Assembly (NCBI GenBank): GCA_949357655.1
Contig: CASHTG010000006.1
Coordinates: 1-64,000 of the forward strand
Length of the DNA: 64,000 nt
Reading direction: 5' to 3'
From: Parascedosporium putredinis
Taxonomy: Eukaryota; Ascomycota; Sordariomycetes; Microascales; Microascaceae
Position 1 is the stretch's first letter; the number at the start of each line of letters is the position of its first letter. The position numbers and the translations under genes were made by a program. Of this stretch, positions 10,843-20,337 are shown one piece after another. A model generated the notes under the pieces. That model saw only the letters and a list, made by a program, of their open reading frames with translations, made no database searches and was not told the DNA's origin.

Positions 10843-11815
10843 CTGCTGCTAGGTGTATATATGCGGTCTCGTTAACTATCGTTGACTAATATTTCGTGGC
10901 TAGGCTCCCACCACATTACCCCGAAGGTATATATAAATATGGTTAGTAGTAATAGTGTAAATAGTTATCTAGAAGAGGAGCTTTGAGAAAATTAGTTGAT
11001 ATGTAGAGGAAACTTATAGTACTTAGCTAAACGACTCTCTATATAACGATGCTAGGCGTTAAGTGGGATGGAATTTTAGAGCTCGTAATATGCTAATCAT
11101 TTCATATCAAGAATAAACTATACGAAAGAATTACTAAACTTGACTTCAGTCACCAACTATCTAGGATACCTTACCACTCCACTCTCTATATATAAACGAT
11201 CGATCGCGTATGACGAGTGAAAGCCTACCCTCGACGGCTTGTAAGGGAAAGAGAGAAATTAGTAATAGAAGAGGAGAAATAACTACTTAGGAATTTAAGG
11301 ACGAACTTAAGCGTGGCTTAATTACCTATTTCACGTACTCTCTTTTACCTAATCTATCACTATTTCAGTCCTTTATCTATTATTTACTCTATAATATAGC
11401 GAGATATATTAGTGAATAGTAATAATAGCTAGCAGGTACTATATCTAGTTAGCCTCACTAGCTAGGTCTTCTAGTGATGATCTATCTCCGAACGGTCTTA
11501 GCCGTTAAGGTAGCCGGCGAACCCTACCTGATATAACGAGGGCAGTACTTAGGATGGCCCGACTAGGTGGTAATGGCTAAATAGATGTTGTCTAGGTGTT
11601 GGCTGTAAGTTTAAATGGCGGCAATTTCTAAATATATACCCGGTCGGTCTAAATCCTGTGCCGCTTTAAGAGTGTTATAGCTAAATTAAGCTATAATGAA
11701 CAACGGTTCCTAGGAATTATTTATCTATTTATACATGGCTTTTCCCCCTCTTTACAATTTTCGTCATTTTCTCTTACACACTTGATCCGTCCTCTGCGCA
11801 TTTACGCTTCGAAGC
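10843..11815. other. AT-rich intergenic region
   Basis: TA-rich sequence with stops in all frames and no recognisable coding remnant. It may be decayed repeat DNA. The last ~100 bp are pyrimidine-rich and precede the next gene, as fungal promoters often are. Confidence 0.5.
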
Positions 11816-12778
11816 ATGCTACTTCCGGTTCGCCACCATTCCCGTCCCCGCAGCCGGTTTCCGCCACCGCTGCCAGTTGCACCGAGAAGACAAACAATCA
11901 GAAAGAGAATCCTGTTTAGCCCGTTGATTTTGATGTTATGTCTCGCATGCACAGTGGTTCACGCGCAGACCGGCACCGCTGAGTTTGACGTCATCTTCCC
12001 TCGGCCGAACGAAACATATAAGAGAGTGTATCCATTCCCAATAATTTTTGCCCTTCAGAACCCTGCCGCCGTATGGCCGTATAGTTTCAAGTATTTCTGG
12101 GAGCTACAGCCAGTGAATAGGTCAATATCAGGGGATGGGGATACCTTCCCCGATCATACGCAGGGGATTCAAACATCTGGGACATTTGAAGGATCCGACC
12201 CCGTCATCAACATATTCGACACAAAGGCCGTGATAAACGCAACCACTAAGGAATGGTTCCTCTACTGGCACCTCTTCATAACTTATAACTGCACTCCAGC
12301 TGCCGAGGGGGCAGACGATACTAGTCCTACGCTCGCCGAGGAAATACCTCGTGCTATGGGTGCTTTTAACCTATACTTCGATGATGAAGGGAAACTGCCA
12401 GATATTTACACCCCCTCTAGTAGCAAAGGCGAAGACACTAACTGTCCAATACCCCTCTGGACGGTCAACATTAAGAGCCAAGAGAAGCCGAGGGGAGTCA
12501 CAATTCAGACCTCGGCGGATACTTGCCCTTTCCTAGATCCAGACAATCCTCACCCGAACCCTAATCCCTGTGCAGTTCGCCCCACGGAGGAGTTTGCAAA
12601 GAATATTTCTGCTATAATGCTCTCAACGGCTCGGTGTGCCAATGTAGCAGAATGGCCAAGCAAATTGCTGACGGGATTTTGCGGAGATGAGCTAGAGAGT
12701 TGGGCCTCTAGAGGTATTAGCGGAATAGGCCTTACGACGGTGTTTGCCATTATAACTATTCTAAGCCTCATCGCTTAG
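11816..12778 (+). CDS. Secreted, probably GPI-anchored DUF7136 protein
   Basis: An uninterrupted 320-residue frame. The mature part begins near TAEFDVIFPRPNETY, typical of the fungal DUF7136 extracellular proteins, and has several N-glycosylation sequons and Cys residues. A hydrophobic signal-like segment (residues ~32-50, ending VHAQ) is preceded by an unusual Arg/Pro-rich extension of ~30 residues. The true start may instead be the Met inside the hydrophobic segment, or the ATG may be read through an unspliced 5' leader. The last ~20 residues are hydrophobic after a small-residue stretch, which suggests a GPI-attachment signal. Function is unknown for the family. No frame errors are seen. 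Confidence 0.85.
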   Translation: MLLPVRHHSRPRSRFPPPLPVAPRRQTIRKRILFSPLILMLCLACTVVHAQTGTAEFDVIFPRPNETYKRVYPFPIIFALQNPAAVWPYSFKYFWELQPVNRSISGDGDTFPDHTQGIQTSGTFEGSDPVINIFDTKAVINATTKEWFLYWHLFITYNCTPAAEGADDTSPTLAEEIPRAMGAFNLYFDDEGKLPDIYTPSSSKGEDTNCPIPLWTVNIKSQEKPRGVTIQTSADTCPFLDPDNPHPNPNPCAVRPTEEFAKNISAIMLSTARCANVAEWPSKLLTGFCGDELESWASRGISGIGLTTVFAIITILSLIA

Positions 12779-13204
12779 CTAGGTAAACGTTCGCGCAAGA
12801 ATTAGATTATGACGTCTATGGTATAGGAACTAGTGACTATGTATTTAATAATATCTTTAATAAATTATATAACCGCTAACTAATATAGAAGATAATACTA
12901 TTATTCCCACTATTTATATAGATCTAGCCTAATGTTAATGATATCTGACAGTCATCTCGGCTCTAACAACTTGCTATCTAGGATATCGGTCCTATTCTAC
13001 TATTCCTATATATATAAAGGGCGCCTATAGCTGTCTTATATACTATTCTAAGGGGTTCGGCTTATTCTTCATTAGCTCTCCTAATTAAGTCTATTAAATT
13101 TGAACCTTAGTTAACTATTGCTCTTTTCCACTGCCCTGCTAGTATGCACCTTTTATCTGTACCCTTAGTTTTCTCAATATTCTAAGTCTCCGGTCCAGAC
13201 TGGA
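12779..13204. other. AT-rich spacer
   Basis: No open frame or domain is seen. It is TA-rich, like other RIP-affected stretches here, and separates the DUF7136 gene from the chitinase fragment. Confidence 0.5.
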
Positions 13205-13492
13205 GAAATTGGACGCTGTATGAAGATGTTAATGCCCTCTTGCAATGTAACCGCCCACCTAAGATCGTCAACCTTGCTATCAGTCTCGCCGAATTGAGCG
13301 ACCCTATTAAAAGGCTGGCGAGGGCCTTCGTTTCACATCAAGAAGAGAACTTTGATCCAATAGCTAAATGGAACCGAGAGGGTGGTTTCGGGGGAGACAT
13401 GATATATGAGGTTGATTTGCAAGTGGGACGGGCAGACACCGACAGAGATGTCAGCACGCCTCAGCTCATCACTTCGGCTCGGGACCTTTAGG
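13205..13492 (+). pseudogene. Fragment of a GH18 / killer-toxin-like chitinase
   Basis: A short island of normal codon use reads W-R-N-W-T-L-Y-E-D-V-N-A-L-L-x-C-N, followed by a DPI...ARAF segment. This resembles the conserved region after the catalytic domain of large fungal subgroup-C (LysM-type) GH18 chitinases related to yeast killer-toxin subunits. About 95 residues remain. Neither the GH18 catalytic motif nor LysM or chitin-binding domains are present, and AT-rich DNA borders both sides. It is an isolated relic with no expected activity. The assignment rests on a short match. Confidence 0.5.
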
Positions 13493-13495
13493 AGC

Positions 13496-14050
13496 TCTAT
13501 ACTCAAGGCCCGAGAACTAAGACTATCTTAATTCCCTAAAGAAATACTCTAGTTAGTGTTTATATTTGCTCGAAGATATACACCCTCGGCTTCGAGTACT
13601 AGATAATAAGCTCAGGTCATGAACCACACTTATACTAATTGATTATTCTAGTCTCTAGTAGCGTAGAAATGTGGGTCTCATATTACTCCTCACCACTATA
13701 TATATAGCTATCCTAACTATTCCGCTTATCTAGGAACATTTAAGCTATTTTAAAATTATTACTCTAAGGGAACCCTTTAATCAATTTACTACTAACTAAT
13801 CGGATTATAATAGTCTTAACGTAGTAAGTCACCTCTACATCCCTCGACTATAGATTCATATGCTAAAATATAATGATATATATAGTAGTAAGAGAGATAG
13901 CTCTATACCCTCTACATACTTCCTCATCTTTCTCTCCTTCCCCAAAAGATATTTCTTATTCTCTACTATATGGCTCAATATCGTGGCGAGCCCGTGGTAA
14001 ATGGATATAAACCACATGACGATGATAGACCCTGGCGACGGGCCTTGGGC
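13496..14050. other. AT-rich spacer before the tartrate cluster
   Basis: No supported coding sequence. The TA-rich sequence with stops in all frames ends close to the 3' end of the tartrate dehydrogenase gene. Confidence 0.5.
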
Positions 14051-15340
14051 CTACACAGTATGAACCTTAGCAACCTTGCCAAACCTCTGCTTAATGTCTG
14101 CCACAACCGCAGCCGTAACCTCCTTTGTTGTCGCTCTACCACCAAGATCAACGGTGGTAATACCAGAAACGCAGACGGCCTCGACAGCTTGCATTAGTTT
14201 TGTGGAGGCCTCTTCCTCGCCGAGCCAGGTAAGCATCTCAGCGGCAGTCCAGAAGGTAGCAACAGGGTTGGCGATACCCTTGCCGGTAATATCGAAGGCG
14301 GAGCCGTGGATAGGCTCAAACATGGAAGGGTTCTCACGAGTGGGGTCAAGGTTGCTGGTAGGGGCGATGCCGATTGAGCCAGCTAGGGCAGCGGCGAGGT
14401 CGGAGAGAATGTCGGCGTGCTAAGTAAATTCTCATAATCAGACACAGAGACTCGTGAATGCAAAGAAGGAACTTACCAAGTTAGTGGCGACGATAGTATC
14501 CAAGCTTTCAGGCTTAAGAACCATTCTAGTGGTCATGGCATCAACTAGCATCTTATCAACGGTGACATCGGGGAACTCTTTTGCCACCTCGGCTGCGACC
14601 TCATCCCAGAGAACCATGCCATTACGCTGGGCATTACTCTTAGTGACAACTGTTAGTAGCTTCCTCGGCCTTTTCTGGGCGGCTTCAAAGGCAAAGCGCA
14701 TCAACCTCGAGATCCCGTGGCGAGTGAATATGGAGACTTCAGTAGCGGCCTCCCAAGGGCGGCCGCGGTGGGAACGGCCACCCTGACCAGCATACTCGCC
14801 CTCGCTATTTTCGCGGATGATTACCCAATCGAGGTCACTATCCTTACAGTTACGAAGGGGGACTGAGTGCCTGGGAGGATGCGGGTGGGGCGCACGTTGG
14901 CGTACTGCTGAAAAGGCTGGCATATTGCCAAACGGAGCTCCCAGAGGGAAATATGGTCCGGGACATCTGATTAGAGGTTAGACTTAGAGCGGAATTAATA
15001 TTTAAGGGGACCAGAGGTGAAGTGCGAAAGGTAGAGGATGTCAGTGACATGAAGCGATAAATCAGAATGGCAACTTACCTGGCGACCCTACCGCGCCAAA
15101 GAGTATCGCATCATGCTTCTTAAGCTCCTCAAGGCCGCCCGCAGGGATATACTTCCCAGTCTTTTTATACCTGTCGGAGCTCCAGTCATAATGAGTGAAG
15201 TTCAAGTCAAACGACTGCAAGCAATCGGCGAGAACTGTGAGAACCTCAATACCAGCTTCGACTACCTCGATCCCAATGCCATCTGCAGGGATAGAGGCGA
15301 TGCTATAGGCCTTCCTAGTCTTGAGAACACTCGGAGACAT
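14051..15340 (-). CDS. Tartrate dehydrogenase/decarboxylase (D-malate dehydrogenase-like)
   Basis: This is an isopropylmalate/isocitrate-dehydrogenase-family NAD enzyme closest in motif to tartrate dehydrogenase/D-malate dehydrogenase. It has SIPADGIGIEVVEAG, FGAVGSP, the substrate-loop motif DWVIIRENSEGEYAGQGG, and FEPIHGSAFDITGKGIANP. Such enzymes oxidise tartrate, or decarboxylate meso-tartrate to D-glycerate, using Mn2+ and NAD+. Exons are 15079-15340, 14477-14966 and 14051-14419, with introns of 112 and 57 bp. One base appears lost from the G run at 14857-14861. With it the CDS is 374 codons. The start was chosen as the Met before SPSVLKTRK, which gives a normal N-terminus. It is divergent from the glycerate kinase gene, which fits a shared pathway. 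Confidence 0.85.
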
Positions 15341-16076
15341 TGTAAGGATCCGCAAGGGCAATATCCAAGCTAAAGAAATTGGGATGATCAAGGGAGTGCT
15401 AGAAGGAAGGTGAAATTCTAGTTCTTTTCGCGAGAAGAGGTGATGGTGTCTAGGACGGGTGAGTGGTGAAGATAGATGAGAGGAGCGAATTCTATGATCG
15501 GAATACTAACCAAATCGTTCGTCTATAGAAAGCCTTTTTGTACTATTCTCGATACCACTTGCCTGGAACATCGGGTTTTCGGCGCCGAATCTTAGGCTTT
15601 TCGGCACTAATCTAGGTCGGTCGCTACGGACATATCTCGGTCCGCAATTGCTATCCCCTAGGTCTTAAAACGTGTACTGTAACCATGTGCGGCCTTTCAA
15701 AAGTCCGCGTTAATGTCTCTCCCTAAAAGTGGTTTAGGATTAGATGTACCCACCCATCTATTTCGAAGAGTAAGCCTTAATAGCGCCTCTCTAATTGTCC
15801 GCCAGTGTGCTGCAAAATGCGAGACATCCGGGGGCTCGCAAAGGTGCGAAAGATTAGCTGAACTAGAACTTCCACCATTCTCCAAAGCTGATTTAGCAAG
15901 CAACGACGGGTTATTTCATGGTTCTAGATTTCCTATATAATCAGACTCGCGACGATTCCACCCAACTAGTGACCATCTCGTAATTTATAAGTTCGTCGTA
16001 TTTTTCTCGCCTTGTCCTCTATATCACCTTCTCTTTAATTTGTGACTGCTCTTTATTTTTTCAGTCTTAACCCAGC
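15341..16076. promoter_or_regulatory. Divergent promoter, tartrate dehydrogenase / glycerate kinase
   Basis: These 736 bp separate two divergently transcribed catabolic genes and presumably carry both promoters. A pyrimidine-rich tract (CTCGCCTTGTCC, TTCTCTTT) precedes the kinase start. A 5-bp inverted repeat (CGGAC/GTCCG) at 15627-15644 is a candidate regulator site. No open frame here looks coding. Confidence 0.55.
15627..15644. promoter_or_regulatory. Inverted repeat CGGAC-N8-GTCCG, candidate operator
   Basis: A perfect 5-bp inverted repeat with an 8-bp spacer reads as CGG-N12-CCG, the half-site geometry used by many fungal binuclear zinc-cluster regulators. It lies mid-way in the shared promoter of the tartrate genes. 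A single short palindrome can occur by chance. Confidence 0.3.
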
Positions 16077-17080
16077 ATGATTGCCCCCAGCGCAATTGAG
16101 TCGATCCTGGCCATCTTCGTGCCCCTGATCCAAGCCCATAGGGAGAAAAGCACACGGCCCTTTATATTAGGCCTATCAGGCTTGCAGGGGAGTGGAAAGT
16201 CAACGTGGGCTAGCGCACTGGTCCACGCATTGAACGCCGAACATAGCCTCTGTGCGCGAACGCTCTCTCTAGACGACCTATACTTTGATTATCCACAGCT
16301 TATGGCAATCCGCAAGGCCAACCCTGGTAACGGGCTGCTGCAAACACGAGGGCAGCCTGGCACGCACGACGAAACTCTCGCGCAGGAGGTTTTCAGCAAG
16401 ATCAAGGCGCTTAATGTGACAAAAGAGAACGGTGCTGCACATCTAAGTCCTGTGGCTTGGCCTGCATTTGATAAGAGCTTATTCCGCGGCTGCGGGGGAG
16501 GGTACCGAGGGAATATTGGGAGCAGGTGGCCGTTAATGATGGGCTTGACGTTCTGATCTTTGAAGGTTGGTGTCTCGGCTTTCGGCCGTTGGGGCCCGAG
16601 GTGCTCACGAAACTCTGGGAGGAGGCCAAGGCCACGACGTTAAACCGAGAGGTAGCACCATTGATTTCGAAGTCATCTACCTGCCTGGAGCAAGAAGACC
16701 CATTGCTTGTTAACACACTCGCGACCCACAATGTGGGCCACCTCCTGGTCATCAACGCCAACTTGCAACGGTACTGCGAGACATTTACAGGCCCCGAGCA
16801 CTTTGATGGCTTTATTCACTTAAACACGGATAGACTTACCAATGTCTACGAATGGCGGCTAGGCCAGGAGAAAGCCCTTCGCGAGCACAAGCCAGGCATG
16901 TCGGATACGCAAGTCATCCAGTTCGTGCGGGGTTACATGGCTGCTTATGAACTGTTCTTACCCCGTCTTCAGCAAGAAAACTTCTTTTACAGTGAGGCTG
17001 ACAGTGCGCTGGGAAAAAGAAAGCATGTTCAAGTGGTCTTAAATAGAGCTAGGATGGTCGCTTCTATCTTCGAAATGTAG
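16077..17080 (+). CDS. D-glycerate 3-kinase (P-loop kinase)
   Basis: A 334-residue P-loop kinase of the glycerate kinase/Tda10 type. The Walker A motif GLSGLQGSGKST lies at about residues 33-44. SLDDLYFDYPQL, RGQPGTHDETL and FDKSLFRG follow, and DVLIFEGWCLGF carries the Walker-B-like segment. It phosphorylates D-glycerate to 3-phosphoglycerate, feeding glycolysis. One base is missing in the G run at 16494-16498. Adding it joins FRG to VPREYWEQVAVNDG in one frame and gives 335 codons. Neighbouring tartrate dehydrogenase would supply D-glycerate, so this is the second step of the proposed pathway. Fungi also carry a housekeeping member of this family; the context favours the catabolic role here. 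Confidence 0.85.
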
Positions 17081-17878
17081 AAAAGATGTATATATTTCAT
17101 ATAATATTGACCTTGGAGAAATATGTCTTGACTTTGACTACTTTATTAATATCATAAGAAAGGGGAGTGATGCGCAGCAGCGATTTAGCTTGAAGATCGG
17201 AATTCCTTCTTTTTCCGCATTGATATTCCTGGCTCAGGTGTCTCGAATACGGTTCTCCATGAGCCGGACGGCACGTTCCTTTGACCGGGATACTTTTCAG
17301 TCAGACTAGCGAGTCCGCGTTACATACTGCATCTGCGAGACTTGAGGTCACGACATGACCACGGAAAATACCCCGCAGAGAAGGATCGGCCAATCCGTTC
17401 CATCTTGAAGAAGACCGCATATGTGGTGCCATTTGCGGGGATTTCTTTATCCGCAGCTAAACAGAAGAGGAAAGTCCATCAGCCAACCCGCGCTAGCGTA
17501 GGAAGTCACTATACTCACTAGTCTGGGGTAAAACCTGGGGCCCCGGGAAAACATTGCTTGGAGATCATCTACGAGGCAGGGTGTACTGGGGAGACGTGTG
17601 AGAACAGGGCATAAGGATTACAACACTTTCAGAGTTGCCTTTGTCTTTGTCCTCACTTCGACATGACGCAGTCTTATGGGTTGTCGCGTGGTCATTTCCG
17701 AGAACTATAGATACCCTCGAAGCCTCTGCTCGTTTTCACTTTTGATCCAATATATATAATAGAGCTAGTTCGACCTCTATTATCTTCTATATTCCCTAAC
17801 TCTATTATACCTTTCGAGCATAATTTCTACTCCTTTTACTCTTATATCTTATTCCTAGTCCTATCCTAGCTCCACAAC
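17081..17878. other. Intergenic, kinase terminator and permease promoter
   Basis: No supported gene. The last ~120 bp are CT-rich (repeated TCTAT/CTCTATTAT words), typical of a fungal core promoter, directly before the permease start. Confidence 0.5.
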
Positions 17879-19512
17879 ATGGCGAACCTAAGGCGTGATA
17901 GCATCGAACAGCAAAAGATTGACGACAAGTTTATCGAAATAGCCCCGGGAAGTGTTATAGAAAAGGGTGGTATTTTAGATAAAGGTGACGCGGATTACTC
18001 TGGTGCCGTTAAGAAGACAGATCCTGCCGAGATCAAACTCGTGCGGAAGCTTGACTGGCGTATCATGCCCACTCTTTGGGCTATGTACTTCCTCAACTAC
18101 GTAAGTTTTCACGATTTTCGTTTATTGTCCTAGGGAAAGCAGACGGGCCGATATGTGAATAAAGAAATATCTAACAGACAGTTTAATAGCTTGACCGGAA
18201 CGCGATTGCCCAAGCACGTTTGAATGGTCTTGAGCAGCACCTCGGTTTGGTAGGCACCCAGTACAACACCTGCATATCAATTTTGTTCGTCGGGTGAGTG
18301 AATGGCCGCGGCAGTCAGCAAGCTCTGAAACCATTAGGTTCAGTTAGACTTACTTAGAATATAGTTACCTGCTGATGCAAATACCTTCCAACATGTTAAT
18401 CTCGTCAAAGAGAGTTCGACCCTCGGTGTACATGTCCGTTTGCATGATGGCCTGGGCAGTCGTCTCGGCCTCCACTGCACTCGCTAGAGACTACAAGGAC
18501 CTCGTAGTGCTCCGATTCTTCCTTGGCGTCACCGAGGCTCCATTTTACCCCGGAGCCCTATATATCTTATCTATCTTCTATACTCGTAAGGAGATCGCTA
18601 CCCGTCTATCCATTCTCTACTCAGGTAATATCTTTGCCACTTCCTTCTCAGGCCTCATCGCGGCCGCCGTATTCAACACCATTGATGGACACCAGGATAT
18701 GAAGGGCTGGCAGTGGCTATTCATCATTGAGGGTGTTCTTACCTTTGTCATTGGAATCATCGGCATCTTCACCCTCGCCGATAGCCCCTAACCACCCGTT
18801 GGCTTACCGAGGATGAGCGTCAGCTAGCGCATGATCGGATGATCCGGGACACAGTCGGCATCGAGGAGAGCAAGGGGCTCGCGCTGGATTTAAGCAGGCT
18901 GTCCGTGATCCTCGCCTCTGGCTCCTATGCTTCATCCAGAATATGCACCTTTCGGCATGCTCCTTCAACAACTTTTTTCCCACCGTTGTTGGCTCTCTAG
19001 GTTTCAACAGTACTATAACTCTCGTCTTAACCTGTCCCCCTTACCTAATTTCCGGAATTTTCGGATATATCGCAGGTGTTTCATCAGGTCGGTATAACGA
19101 GCGCACGTGGCATATAACGGTGTGCATGGGCATCGCCCTTATCGGCTACATCATCTCAACTGCAACGCTTAACACACCCGCGCGATACATTGCCTGCTTT
19201 TTATTCGCCAGCGGCGCATATGCCGTGAATTCTATGATTCTCGGCTGGGTTTCTGCCACACTTGGATCCACACCTGAAAAGAAGTCGGTCAGCTTGTCCA
19301 TTGTGAACGTGGTTGCTAACGCTTCCTACATCTACACGGCATACCTATATCCCTCCTCAGATGGCCCCCGCTACCTCATTGGAATGGCGAGTAACGCTGC
19401 CTTCGCTGTTATGTGTATCATCGGCACTTGGGCCCTTCGATTCTGGCTTGTGGATACTAATAAGAAGCTTGACCGGGAAGATAACAGCGACACAACTCGC
19501 TACGCTTACTGA
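17879..19512 (+). CDS. MFS permease, anion:cation symporter (Dal5/Tna1-like), probable tartrate importer
   Basis: This is a major-facilitator transporter of the ACS family, which imports organic anions such as allantoate, nicotinate, pantothenate and tartrate. Diagnostic segments are RKLDWRIMPTLWAMYFLNY, LDRNAIAQARLNGLEQHLGL, TQYNTCISILFVGYLLMQIP and FFLGVTEAPFYPGALYILS. About 12 hydrophobic segments are spread over 491 residues. Introns are 18101-18189 and 18294-18364. Two single-base losses (C run 18785-18788, G run 18874-18877) break the frame in the central loop; with them the CDS is 492 codons. The substrate is inferred only from the adjacent tartrate dehydrogenase and glycerate kinase. 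Confidence 0.88.
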
Positions 19513-20337
19513 GCCATACGTGGTGGAGTTTAGGGAAACCGAGAATGGAGATCAACAGATTATACAGAGTATTCAAACTTGTCAAGACTATAGCAACATC
19601 TATATACTATCGCAAATTGAGTCTGTGAATATATTTATGAGCTCCTCGAGGTGCAGATTTGTCAATGAATATAAACGTAACGACTAGATTCAATATTACA
19701 AAGTTAATTATGGAGAATTGCCTCGAAGGTGAGGCGAGGTTGACTGATAACAACGCAAGGTTGGTTCATATTCGAGAACATAGTTGAATCATGTTTAGAA
19801 ACCATAGAAAAGTTAAGCAATCCTATTGAATATAGCCCGTTGCGGCAGCCGTGATATCATGATATAAGATAAGTTTTTAACCTATGGTTCTAATGAGGAC
19901 CGCTGCATCAACGCATCTGCACATCCGGATACTAATACCAACTGCTATATAGGATATAGGTTGCAATTACTTTCTTAATTCTGCGTGGTCTTCCTAGCAG
20001 TTTCGAGAATGATTCGGTATTCTAATGGAGGCTATCGAGGTAGAGGACCACGGACTTAACACTCGTTCAAGAGGCCTTAGACTATTTAAAGGACAAGTGG
20101 CGGTGTAAAAGTTTCTTCCTAGAGATAGGATACTGTATAACTTAGCGAGGAATTAGGGAGGAAGTGGAGTATGACCGGCGCGAGAAACACTTGCTAATTC
20201 CGGAAAGACATGTTATTTTCGACGACTACTAGGACATCTTAGGGGCACATCGCCGGGCTTAGTTAGGTTCAGATAATTTCATATTTGCTAAGTGGATAGA
20301 GGAGTCCTAATACTTGGAGAAATATATTATGTGGTAG
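19513..20337. other. Intergenic, no supported gene
   Basis: Downstream of the permease. Forward-strand sequence at 20040-20290 has somewhat protein-like words broken by stops and could be an old element remnant, but I cannot assign it. Confidence 0.4.
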
